Positions 25,588 to 37,180 of a stretch of DNA of 64,000 nucleotides are shown in pieces. Below the pieces are notes generated by a model that saw nothing but the letters and a program-made list of their open reading frames with translations, was not told where the DNA came from and did not search any database. Each line of letters opens with the position of its first letter. The stretch's first letter is position 1. This stretch comes from Sarcocystis neurona (taxonomy: Eukaryota; Apicomplexa; Conoidasida; Eucoccidiorida; Sarcocystidae): positions 607,879 to 671,878 of the forward strand of contig KL647323.1 of NCBI GenBank assembly GCA_000727475.1. The letters are read 5' to 3'. The translations under genes and the position numbers were made by a program.

Positions 25588-28500
25588 CTTGTATGTATAC
25601 GTATGTAAGTTTATGTATGTATATGTCTCTACATACGTATCTGATGGCAAGACTCTATATGAATACATATATGTGAGGTGACTATGTATATCTGCATACG
25701 TATGTATGTTTCTTCCTGTATTTGTGTGTGTTGATAGTATACGTATATATATATATGTGTGTGGATGTATGGGTATGGATGTGCATGTGTTTGTTTGTAT
25801 GTAGTGAGAAGGGGAGGTGAATATCTGCGTCCGAGTAGATATGCAAGACAGTCGCGAAGTTTGTATGTTTCTTCTCATGAAAGGTCAAACTAAAATGTGT
25901 GTAGATATTTGTACAAGACCTGCAAACCGTCTTCCTCTCCTTTGTCTACACATATATACATATATATGTGTGGCTGTATACACATTTCCGTATGTCTACA
26001 TACTTATATATATATATATATGTATCTCTCTCTATATATATAATCTCTGTGTAAATCTATGCATATGTGTGTTTATGTGCGTTTCTCTTTATGCACTTGC
26101 ATCTGCATAGTAGACGCAGACTCCTCAGCGTTCACTACGTATATATGTATATATGCATATATATATGTGTGAATACGTATGTGTATATGTATATACGTAT
26201 GTATGTATATATGTGTATACGCATATATGTTTCTCTGTCTGTGTCCGCGTCTGTCTGTGTGTGTTGTGTATTTTTTCTTTTTTTTTTGGTGACCAAGTAT
26301 ATATATTTGAAGAACATCTCTTTTTGTATGCAAATGCGTAGGTCAGCAGCAGTTGCCGTCTGTCGATGTATCTCCTCTTCCGCCCTGCAGGAGTCCTCTC
26401 CACCCCCACCGCCCACCTTCCGCCAGTTCTCCCCCTCTACTTGCGTCACGCATACATATTATGAATGTGCTTGTATATACACACACATATATATGTATAT
26501 TCGTGTGCTCGTATTATTCTTCTGGTGAAGACAAATTCTTCTCTGTAAGTATATCTTTTTCTCGCCGTCTCTCTATTTCTCACATATTGAACGCGTGTAT
26601 ATATCCTGATATACCTACTCTTATATTTCTCGCTCTTTTTCTGTCTTTGTGTGTTCCTCGCGGTCGCCTTCTCCTGCGTATGTATGTGCATGCGTTTGTG
26701 TATATTAAGCTGCAGGTGGATACTTGAATTTGTCTTGCTTTGGCATTCGCCGGTCTCTCTCTTATGTGTGTACGTGTGTGTGTATGTATGTACGGGCACG
26801 TGTCCAGATGTTTTCTCTTTGATTCGGTAGACGTGAACTCCTCTCTTTTTGGTGTCTGTGCCCTCCGTCTTTTTTTATGCATGCGTGCGGGGGGTGGACG
26901 TGCGTAGGCATATATATTCAAGTTCACGTGTTTCTTCTATATACGTGGAAATTCCTGCGTCTCTCTCTGGATGTGTCTTCTCGCTGTCTGCGGTAACTTT
27001 CCAAGAAACGTCCATTTCCCTCTCTTCTCGCCCCCTTTCTCATGTGTGCGTACGTGTGTGTGTATGTTCGGGTGTACGTACACCTGAAAATTCCTCTCTT
27101 TTCCTGTTTCTCTCTTTCTGAAGGTGTGCGACCAAGTGTTTGTGCTCATATATATTGATGCACACGTGCATTTCTGTATCTCTGTCTCTTGCGTGGGTGG
27201 GGATATATCCGAGGGTACCTGCTGCCCTTGCAAAACATAGAAATTCCCCTCTCCCTGTCTTTGTGTGTGTGTGTGTGTGTGTCTGTTTTTGTCGTCTTCT
27301 CCTGTGTATTGATAGACGTGTAGATATATCCACGTGCCCTTTTCCTCATCATTTATCTGGATGCCTCTCTGTCTGTCCCTCTCTTTTTCTATCTCCTGTG
27401 TCTCTGTATTTGTGTATATCTCCCCGCGTGTGTGCCTACTCTTACGTGTATATATGCGAGTCTGCGTTTTTGCTCAACACAAGGAAATCGTGTCTTCCTT
27501 TCTTTCGCTTCCGCCTTCTCCTATGTGTGTATGTGTCTGTGTGTGTGTGTGTGTTTATGTGTGTATATATCCAAGTGTGTGCGTATGTATGCTCAAGTAA
27601 ATTCCTCTCTATGTGTGTGCGTATATGTGTGCCTATCCATGTTCTCTCTAACACTTCCAGTTCAAGTAAACTCCTCCCTCTGTCTGTGTATGTGTAAATA
27701 TATCCAAATCTTCCTGCAGTTTCTGGAGTGCATGTCAATTCGTCTCTCTTTATCTCTCTTACGGGTTGGTGTCCCTGTGTACGAACAGGTCTCCTTGCTC
27801 TTCTTGTATGCACGTGTGTTTCTCTGTCTATATTTCTCTGTATGTGTCTGTGTGTGTATATAGGTGGACGGACCTCCAAGTTGACTTATTCTTCTAATAA
27901 ATATGCACACTGCTGTCTCTCTTCCCGTCTCTCCGTCTCTTTCGTTTTTTCTTATGGCTGGTGTGTCTAGTGGATCTACAAGTGCACTCACGCTGGAACA
28001 CGAAAATTCCTCCCTATTCATCTCTGTCCCTCTCTATTTGTATATGTGTGTCTCTGTGTAGCCCACTTTAGCTGCCTTCTTGATAGATGTGACTTTCACT
28101 TTCTCGCGCCCTATATTTCTCTCTCCCTTGTGTGGGCTTGTCTGTGTCATCACCAAGTTCACTCACTCTTACAAATGCATATATATATATATATATATAT
28201 CTGTGTCTCTGTGTCTCCGTCTGTGTCTCTTCTTTTACGTGTGTGTCTGGGTTTGTAAATCCAAGTATACTTACTCCTGTACATGTATTTTCCTTCTGTC
28301 CCTCTCTGTGTCTCTCTCTTGTTCTCCTGGGTATGTTAAAGTTCGTTTATCCAAGTGCAGCTACTTTCGTAGAACACCTAAATTCCCCCGTCTCTCCCTC
28401 TGTGTGTATGTGTGTGTGTCTATCTTTCTCGCGGCGCTCTGCCTGCTTGTGTCTACCTGTCTACATATGTGTGTCTGCATCTATATGCGCTTGAAGTGAA

Positions 28501-31500
28501 GCACGGAGAATAAGACGCCGGCGCCAATCTTCTCCCCTGCCGCTTCCTGTCTGGACCGATCTCCTGCAGCCGTACGCCGCTGCTGCTGCTCCTGCTCCTG
28601 CTGCTCCTGCTGCTGCTGCAGGTGTTGCGCCGCCCTGCGCGCGGGCGCTGTGCTGCCGCTGGTGGTGCTTGAGGAACCGCGTGGCGTGTGCTGCTGTTTG
28701 TTTCTGCAGCACGAAGGTTTTCGACTTGGCAGATACTCTGCTGATCGTGTGGAGAAGGAAGTGGAACCAGTTTTCCTTTCTCCACGTCTACCACCACGCG
28801 TCGATAATATATATGATGTGGATAAACGCCAGTGTTGCCTACGACGGAGACATCTACTTCGCCATCCTTGCCAAGTAAATTCACCAGCCACAAAAAGACA
28901 CGCACACATTCCCGAAAACAGAGACACAGAAAGGAGGGCAGAGACGAGTTCACACACACATACACAGACACAGAAGCAAGAGGGTGGAGCGCAGAAGAAG
29001 GGGACGAGATATACATGTCTTTCTCTGTGTGTGTATGCACAGAACTTTGCAGTACAAAGACTTACCTAGACAATATATGTATATATATATATATATGTAT
29101 GTGTATATGTATATGGAGTATATATGTAAATAGAGAAAGGGAGGGAAAGCGCCGGACGCATCTGTGAGGAGACGTGAGGCAGACGTGGCACGCACAAATA
29201 CTGAGGAACAGAAAAGAATGTAGACGCAGGTAGAGTACAGATGTGTATACATGTATATGTATAAAGTAGACACAGTATATGTTTCTGTATATGTGTGTGT
29301 GTGTAGATATATACGTATATGTGTATAGAGAGAGAAAGCCCGCCTATGCAGGAAGACGCCGCCACGCACAGGCGTCCTGTGGAGCAGGAAAGGAGAGGGA
29401 AGAAGAAAGAGAAAGCAGCATTTTCTTGAAGGCACGCATATAGAATTTTGTACGTTCCTTCAACTGTAAACACTGATACATATGTACATTTATATATGTA
29501 TATATGTATTTATATGTATATATAGATGTATGTATATAAGTATATATATGTACGTATAGGTACCGATGTATTTGGGTGGGTGGATGTGTGTGTGGGGGGG
29601 TATATAGAGATAGAGAGAGAGCAGATTCTTGCGCAGCTGAACTCCCACAGCTACACAGATATACATGTAGACCACACATAGAGACATGGCCACTTGACGC
29701 AGTCGAGAATGGAACAGGCAAACATGTATATATGTAGAGGGAGATATAGAGAAAGAATTATACGTGCGCGTCTATTTTATGCGTTTACATACGCAGCTGT
29801 TGCCTATGTATATATGTACACACGTGTGTGTGTTTCACACGTATATGTACTGCAACATGGCAGGAGAAGAAATAGAGCTGATCAGCGGCGTCACACTCGG
29901 TATACACACGTACACGTAGTAGTGATATATATATATGTGCTGCAGCACTGCAGAGAAAGAAGGGAAGCTGAGCAGCGGCGTCAGTCTCTTTCGCGCTTCA
30001 CTTCTGATGACACTTGCTGCTTCTTTGAGCCGGATCATATGTGCGTCTACGTCCGTTTCAAACGGAGAGAAAGACACAGAGAGACAGAGGAAGGGTGAAG
30101 AGGAGCGTTTTTTTTTTTAACGGAGCACGCCGTCGCGCAGAGGCGTTCATTTACGCGACACACACCTATGCAGAAAAAGAGCAGCAGCGAAAGAGAGGGG
30201 GAGAGCACCTCCCTGCAGTGTTTCCTTTTCTTCAGCCGCTCCTCCTCTGCTGGCGCTGGGGCTTGTCAACAGCAGTGCCAGTGTTTTCGTAGAAGAAAAG
30301 AAGACGAAGATACGCGTCGAGCAGCCGTGTATATTACGGACGTAGAACATGGCCGAGAGAATAGTAGAGCGTACTTTCGCGCGAACTGCCGACAGACACA
30401 CACACACAAAGAGAGAAAAGCGAGAGAAAAAAAAGAAGCGCCGTATTTCCGTCTCTTTGCCTTTCACCTGGCCAAATGGGCCAAGTTAGTCGTCAGTGAC
30501 GGGTGGGGGCGCTTCTCTGCGAAGTGCTGTTGTTGCGGGGTTCTCGGCTTGGCGAGACTTTCGCACTTCCGTCTTTTTGTCTGCTGCGCCTTTTTTGGCG
30601 TCCTTTCCCCATCTCTGTGACTGCAAGGGTAAATACGCGACTGTTTTCCTTCGTGTAGATAAAGAAAGGTCTCAGTAGGCCAGAGAAAGAAAAGGAGAGA
30701 AAAAAGACGCAGAAGGGCGGAGAACTGTCCTCCGCGCGGTGTGACTGCGAACGTGGGTGCTGCTTCGCCTCCTCGCCTCGGGACGCCTGCGGCGCTGTTT
30801 TCCTTCACTGCATATCTCCTTTTTATCCACCCCACGAAGAGGTCTCTCTACACACACACACACTCGTGCGTCCACAAGAAGTTGGCAGCCATCACAAGAA
30901 GGAGGTGGCTGCTCTACTACTTTCAAGAAAGTCTTTTTAACAGAAGACACTCGAAGCCGAGCGACGTGCTGCGCGACAGACTGGTCCACAGCTCACACAA
31001 ACTCACACATATATACCTATACGTACATATATATATGGACGTGTACCTGGGTAAACAGGCATTTGTTTCTTCCTCCTCCTCAGCACATCAGCACGTCTTC
31101 CTTCTGCAAAGAGATTTGTTCACGCAAATTCACCCGTCCCACGTGCTCCAACATATATGTATAAGTGTATGTATGCTCACACCGGCGTGGTGTGTGTGGT
31201 AAAGGCACGTCTACATATATGTGTGAGTGTGTGTGGACGTGGGGTTTCTTCTGTATTTCTTTTTTCGCTGTGGATTTCTTAGTTGCCAAGACTAGCAGGA
31301 AGTTCCCAAGACACACACGTAGAAAAGGAGACTTCTTCGCGTTTCAGGCCCGCGCGTGCGTGTGTGCGGGGGGGTTGCCTCTGCCACCGCAGTCTGCATG
31401 GGTGTACGTGTGTGTGGGTGGGTGAAGTATGAGACTGCGTTTCCTCCTCCTCCCCCCACACTTTTCTCATTTTCGTTTGTCTCCTCAAATCGCCTGTGCT

Positions 31501-32326
31501 TGTCTCTCTTGCGCGGGTACTTTTTTTCTCCCACTTCTTGTTTTCCTCCTTTTTCTGTCTGTCTCTGGTCGACGTCGTCGCTGAGGTGTATGCACGTCGA
31601 GGTGAGTTTTTCTCGCGTGTTTCTGCTTCGTTTCTCCTTGAGGAGTGTACACGTGTATGTGTTCGTCTGTGGATGGCTGGCCTTTCTTTTTTTTGGCTGC
31701 TTTTTCTCTTGCGGGATGTGCTGCGCAGCGCCAGTGTTCACGTGGTAATGTACACGTACTACCTGATGGCGTCCCTATCACTGCCGGTGGCTTCAAAAAT
31801 GAAGAAGTTTGTCACCCAGGGACAAATGACGCAATTTCTCTGCATGCTTTTTCAAGGCGTGTACCACAGCTTCTTCTATTACGCCTGTGAATATCCGTTC
31901 CGCGTTGCTATCGGCTACATGCTATATATAACGTCCATGTACCTCCTGTTCGCCCAGTTTTCGAAGAAAACCTACGGCACGCGTACGCGCGACGCCAGCA
32001 CCAACGACAGCGACACAGATCACAAGAGCAGCAGCAGCAGCAGTAGCAAACTAACAGTACTTGAAAGCTTTCGCAGAAAAGTCGTTTCTCTTGTTGCTGC
32101 TGCCGACGCACCGCTGCCGTATCCCCCCGCCGCCACCGTTGCTTACACTTCTGAGAAACGTACCCAGCATCACGACGCGCTTCCCACCTCTCCTGCGGCC
32201 GCTGTTCTTGCTGCTCGTGCTGCTATTGTTTCTATTCCCACGTCTGTTGCTGCTGCTGGTGCGGCTCCTCCGTCTCCGGTGGCGGCCGCTTGCCCGCTGC
32301 TTGCCGAACACAAAAAGAAAAACTAA
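21938..32326 (+). CDS. ELO-family very-long-chain fatty acid elongase, four exons
   Basis: This is the condensing enzyme (3-ketoacyl-CoA synthase, ELO type) that adds malonyl-CoA-derived two-carbon units to acyl-CoA in the ER membrane. Exons are 21938-22480, 24741-24868, 28710-28874 and 31729-32326, giving 477 residues. Joints are phase 0, 2 and 2, each with GT-AG ends, and the joined frame is open to TAA. Family motifs come in order: KVFDLADT (226-233), the catalytic box HVYHH (249-253), NASVHVVMYTYY (279-290, spanning an exon joint) and TQGQMTQF (308-315). Several hydrophobic segments fit the usual multi-span topology. Compared with typical ELO proteins of about 270-320 residues it is long: a Gln/Lys-rich insert lies in the loop before TIYNVLQ, and an Ser/Ala/Pro-rich tail runs from about 361. 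The usual KxxExxDT motif has Asp for Glu. An alternative start is ATG at 21980. Substrate chain length cannot be told. Confidence 0.93.
22481..24740 (+). other. Elongase intron 1 (2260 bases)
   Basis: It begins GTGGGC after codon 181 and ends in CTGCGCTGCAG. It contains TG/TATG repeats (22636-22666, 22964-22982), a TATA/CATA block (about 23600-23810) and a degenerate GAATCTATA-type series (24180-24420). No coding exon is needed here, because the flanking exons join in phase 0 to give TIYNVLQ followed by VCICSYVVHQ. Confidence 0.8.
26820..28410. repeat. Degenerate recurring phrase AAATTCCTCTCT within elongase intron 2
   Basis: Variants of AA(A/C)TTCCTCTCT or AAACTCCTCCCT, followed by CTCTGTCTCTGTGTG-like sequence and often preceded by CCAAGT or ATATATCC, recur near 26835, 26949, 27090, 27241, 27600, 27668, 28007 and 28381. 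Spacing is irregular, about 70-380 bases. This looks like an old, decayed tandem array. Confidence 0.65.
28575..28622. repeat. CTG/CTC triplet run in elongase intron 2
   Basis: This is a run of CTGCTGCTGCTCCTG-type triplets about 90 bases before the acceptor of the third elongase exon. On the + strand it would encode Leu and on the - strand Gln or Ala/Ser, but it lies outside the joined elongase frame. Confidence 0.8.
28875..31728 (+). other. Elongase intron 3 (2854 bases)
   Basis: It begins GTAAAT, splits the Asn codon of the NASVHVVMYTYY motif and ends in a pyrimidine-rich stretch followed by CTGCGCAG. It holds TATG repeats (29075-29135, 29220-29330, 29480-29560) and a local duplication at about 29844-29990, in which a GCAACATGGCAG/GCAGCACTGCAG step leads to GCTGA(T/G)CAGCGGCGTCA. 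Confidence 0.8.
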
Positions 32327-32657
32327 GCCACAGATCCGGGAGGAGGAGGAAGACGTCAGACGCCGGGACGAGAACCACACGTGGCTGGGAATGGGAGAAG
32401 AAGGAGAAGAAAAGAACAAACAGGAAGGGAAGAAAAAAAGAAACGAACCGACGCGGGTCGGGGAAAAGTAGAAGAAATAGCAGCTCGCTCCCCCGCGCGG
32501 GCTCGTACTCGAGCAGCTGTGTGCTGCCAGAAAAAATAGAGAGCGACGTATGTACCCCCCAACAAAAGGATAAAAACATGGAACAAGATAAAACAGCCAT
32601 TTTAAGAAATCGACTTGCTTCGTCCTGGTGAAGTTGTCACTCCCCAATCTATCCATA

Positions 32658-32664
<7 letters not shown>
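32327..32664 (+). other. 3' flank of the elongase gene
   Basis: The stretch after the stop codon is purine-rich on the + strand (GAAGAAGGAGAAG-like) and becomes AT-rich toward 32600 (GAACAAGATAAAAC). It is probably 3' UTR; no separate coding signal is seen. Confidence 0.5.
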
Positions 32665-32717
<53 letters not shown>

Positions 32718-33208
32718 NNNNNNNNNNNNNNNNNNNNNNNNNNNNNNNNNNNNNNNNNNNNNNNNNNNNNNNNNNNNNNNNNNNNNNNNNNNNNNNNNNN
32801 NNNNNNNNNNNNNNNNNNNNNNNNNNNNNNNNNNNNNNNNNNNNNNNNNNNNNNNNNNNNNNNNNNNNNNNNNNNNNNNNNNNNNNNNNNNNNNNNNNNN
32901 NNNNNNNNNNNNNNNNNNNNNNNNNNNNNNNNNNNNNNNNNNNNNNNNNNNNNNNNNNNNNNNNNNNNNNNNNNNNNNNNNNNNNNNNNNNNNNNNNNNN
33001 NNNNNNNNNNNNNNNNNNNNNNNNNNNNNNNNNNNNNNNNNNNNNNNNNNNNNNNNNNNNNNNNNNNNNNNNNNNNNNNNNNNNNNNNNNNNNNNNNNNN
33101 NNNNNNNNNNNNNNNNNNNNNNNNNNNNNNNNNNNNNNNNNNNNNNNNNNNNNNNNNNNNNNNNNNNNNNNNNNNNNNNNNNNNNNCTACTACTACTACT
33201 CTACTCTC

Positions 33209-33262
<54 letters not shown>
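32665..33262. other. Assembly gap inside a TA microsatellite
   Basis: A TA run from about 32667 enters a block of 469 N (32718-33186). On the far side, CTA/CTC repeats and another TA run (about 33211-33260) follow. The gap size may be nominal. Protein-like translations across it are meaningless. Confidence 0.97.
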
Positions 33263-33264
<2 letters not shown>

Positions 33265-36200
33265 AGGCGTAGTTACATATTGAGACACCGACTAAAAGTA
33301 GAATAGAGAGAGACAGGTAATGTCCGCAGACCTACGTATCTCCACACTTGAAACTATGTTTTCTTGCGCATATATATGTAGGTATGCGTACGCGCATTAC
33401 GGGAGTCGCTTTCTGCAGTACGTTTGTCGTATTGCTGCCGCTACTGTTGGCGGTGCTGCTTGAAGGAGGGGATTAAAGAAATGTTTGTATATTTTTGTGA
33501 ATTCTGTAAGATTCTCTTTGCGTATTTAGAACAAAGATCTCCTGCGCGAAGAAAAATTGTTATGCGTACGGAGGTAGCTCTGCCTAGTATAGGCGAGGGC
33601 GACTCAACAAGAATAGACGAAAACGGAAAGAGGACGGGAGCAAGAGGAGGAGAAAATCAAGAAAGCTGTCTGCTTGTAGGGCGCACAATTCTAACAGTAC
33701 CGCAGAAGACGAACGCGCGGAGCAAAATTTTTTACTTGAGAACAATAGAAATATAGAACACCAGATAGGTGTATGTTTGTGTACGTCTGCGGGGATATAC
33801 ACGTATGTATATGAAGTCAGTGAGAGTATCCGGCCCATGTCTTTGTGTTATACATTGTCTCTAGGAACCTACGTAGATCTTTAGAGCTGCTCACAAGGCT
33901 GCAATTGTCAACCTGGTGTACCTTAGGGTCCAACCTCTAGTCGTACAAGTATGTACGCATACTGATAGCTGTGTTCACTTATACGTTCTCCGTATAAACT
34001 CGTTCGATAGCTCTCGTAGACGGACAAACGCGTAGGTGTTCCTCTTTCGTCTGTATAGGTGTGTATACATACGTATCTAAGCAGGAGAAACAACACAGCA
34101 CGCAGCGTCCTTCGCACTTCGACGTCTGCACATTCTTGTATCTAAACGTATTTATTTGTCTCCCTATATATGTAGCATATAGAGTATATATTGATCTACA
34201 TACGCGGAGGGCCACACACGTGGTGAAGAATTCGTCCGCTTTTCCTGGCTCTTTGTGTAGGTGGACACGGGTGGATGAGACACGCTGTCGTCTCGGTGTA
34301 TGTGGCATACACTCATTTGAGCAGCCGCGTATCCTTAGACGCAGGTGCGTTGGTGCGGCTGGGGAAAGTGGAAGTGCATGCGTGGCTTCAACGAATTCTT
34401 TCGGTCTCGTGCAAAAGTAGAGAGAACTTCCGCTGCACTGGCTCGTCCCAGTTCATCTACGGCGCAGTCGGATTCTCGGACTTGTGTCTGCGCAGAACGG
34501 ACTGAAAAGCCAATTTTTCTTAATACCCCGTCGCGACTAATGATCAACGGTCACAATCCCGGTCCCTCTGGAAGCGAGCTGCTTGAATTTGTGTAGAACA
34601 CCACGAGGAAGAGTACACATACCTATATTGTGTTTACACGTAGTCGCCAATAGCTGTTTACGTATACTTACACGTGTAAGAATGGTAAACATAGGGAAAC
34701 CATCGGAAAAATAGACGTATATTTTTGGGTCCTCGTTGGGTGGCTCCTCGAATGTTCTACAGTCAGACGGAGGCACTGTCGACGTTTGCCGTGGCATGCG
34801 CCATTCAGAGAACCAAGAATTGGTGAGGCAGCAACAGATCAAGAAAAACGACCTTCAAACCCTCTGTTCAGAAGAACGCGTACGAAAAAGTGTCTACATT
34901 AGACGGGAAGAAGGAAAATTAAGACGTCGACGTAATGGGGCTTTTATATTAGCCGACGATTGCAGGAAGTGACGTCCATTAAGACCTGTACACTTACGTA
35001 TACTGTATTTCTGTTTCGGAACAACTGCTACCGCATACACACCGATATGTTTCCTTATATGTCTTTTACAGGGGCGTATGTGGTTTCATGTACGAGCACA
35101 GGACAATATACGTTTTAGTATATTTTTATCATTTTTGATCTGTAGAGACACACAACTCCCTAGAAGTCTTCATGTGTTTTATTCAGTAGTAGAGAGAAAA
35201 TTCGAAGAGGACCAAGCTCCAGTTGTAGTATCTATAGTGATTCAGAAGGGGGAGGCAAACGTGTGCATACACAGAGTAAGAGGCGGGAGAAAGGTTGAGG
35301 AAGATTGGTTGACAGAGCAGGACGAAAGAGGAGGAAATTAACTGCAGGGTTAAAAAGCTTCAAGGGGAGAAGAAGCAAAGTAAGAGGGGACTTGGAAAGC
35401 GAAGGAAATTAAGAGAGGCGATAGGGACAGAGAGACGTTCGATAGAATGAAAATGGGGAGGAGACTATGGGGGAGATGATAGGAAATCACGCGCTAGCCG
35501 TGAACCTGACGGAGAATATTGCAGCATTAGCAGAAGTAAACGGTAAAGTTTCTAGGTAATGATGCAAGACAGATGAACGAACTGACTGAGAAGCGGAATC
35601 GAGGATAAACGCGAGATACGATTCATGAAGTGGACGTCTAATGGTGAAGTGCCAGAAATAATCAAGATAGGAAATGTTCGTCTGTGAGAAGAGAGACGGT
35701 TAAGCAGGGGGAACGACGAAGAAAGGAACAGAAGGGATGGGAGAGATTGAGACCGAGAAGTGCTGGTGTTACGAAGAATAAGGAGTAAACAGAGCTATTG
35801 TGTCGCACTGGAAAGGCAGACGAAAAAGGACTTACGCCGAATTGCTGACGAATTTACCGTTCAAGGAAGTAAAAGGAGAAAAGTTGGAGAGGCAATGGTA
35901 AAGCAGAAAGGCTGGCGCGTTGAGAAGTGGAGTAGAAGAGTCGCTGGTGGTAAAAGGAGAAGGGAGGGGCGCTGCAGTGCTGAGAAAGATAGTCTTCAAA
36001 GTAAGATATGAGACAGATGATGATGGTAATTATACGAGAGAAAAAACTGAAAAGGCAGGAGAGGAAGAATTGAGACAAATGGAATGAGATCTTGTGTAAG
36101 TAGTGCAACCGGGAAGAACAACTATTGCAGGAAAATTACGGATAGGCAGTAAGTGTAAAATGTCCCCTTTCGTGAAGAGGGATGCGGAGTTGTGCGCACA

Positions 36201-37085
36201 GCGACAGTGGAATGAAGACTTCTGGAAAACATAATAAAGATCAAGACGACTACGTCGTGAATACAATTGATACAGGAAAGCGAGGCAGGAGAAATGCAGA
36301 TCGATAGTGAGGCACTTCTTATACATGAGTGCGACAGCGAATGCAATGTTCGCTTCGCGTACATGCAGATGTGTACTGTTTGCTTAACTTCCTTCGTTTG
36401 TCTGTTCTGGTTAGCTCCGATAGAAGGGGAGACGCCGAGTAAGTGATGAAAAGGAGAATGGTTTTTCTGCCGCAGGAGGTATGGGGATGCGCCATTAGGG
36501 AAAAATACTGGTAGTTCTGAGAAGTCAGACGTCTCACTTCAGACAACTAACAAAAAGTGCTCATACATTCAAATGAGACATAAAAGTGTTTCCACCTCGT
36601 GATTTACGATTCGTTTCAAAGAAGAAATCTCGGATCTTTTACACAGCACACGTATCGTTTATCTGCTTGAAACATATGCGAAGCCCCTCCAGAAAGGGGA
36701 TTAACTTCTATTCGCCTCAACACGAAGGATGATAATTGTTTGTAGAGGACATACGTCCCGAACTACCGTAGTGACTGCGGAGACCCAACGTGGCAACTGC
36801 CTATACAAATAGCGTACGTCCCATACTTCTTTGATTAAGAGTTGCGTTTCATTCGCAAAATGCACGTGGAAGACCTCGGTACGGAAAGCCTGCACACATC
36901 GCATCCTTATTTACATATGTATGTAATACGGAAATTTCTTGTTAATTTACTATGTGTACTAACATCTTCATAAGGTCAAGGGCGCTTTTGATAGCGTCAA
37001 GGAGTGTCAGTGCCTCCGCGTCAATTGGGGCACAACCGCGCTTTTTCTATGATATTCCACTCGTCTATACATAGATATCTACTGT

Positions 37086-37180
37086 AGGGATACGTCTCCG
37101 TGAGTGTTTAGGTACTTATGCCCGTACATGTAGATAAAGGGTGGGGATACGTGTCTGTGCCTGTTTACGCACTTACGCCA
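37086..37180. repeat. 57-bp direct repeat
   Basis: GGGATACGTCTCCGTGAGTG near 37087 and GGGATACGTGTCTGTGCCTG near 37144 are each followed by TTTA(G/C)G(T/C)ACTTA(T/C)GCC. It is a diverged tandem duplication in otherwise unique sequence. Confidence 0.6.

Larger units (their letters stand above)
24869..28709 (+). other. Elongase intron 2 (3841 bases)
   Basis: It begins GTGAGA, splits a Leu codon after two bases and ends in TTTCTGCAG. The content is almost entirely TATG/TG/TA repeats (25190-26300), a recurring pyrimidine phrase (26820-28400) and a CTG-type triplet run (28575-28622). The many long frames on both strands are repeat artefacts. Confidence 0.8.

Noticed and set aside
32615..33283. 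Open frames spanning the N block
   Set aside because: They consist of TA-repeat translation and unknown bases and carry no information.
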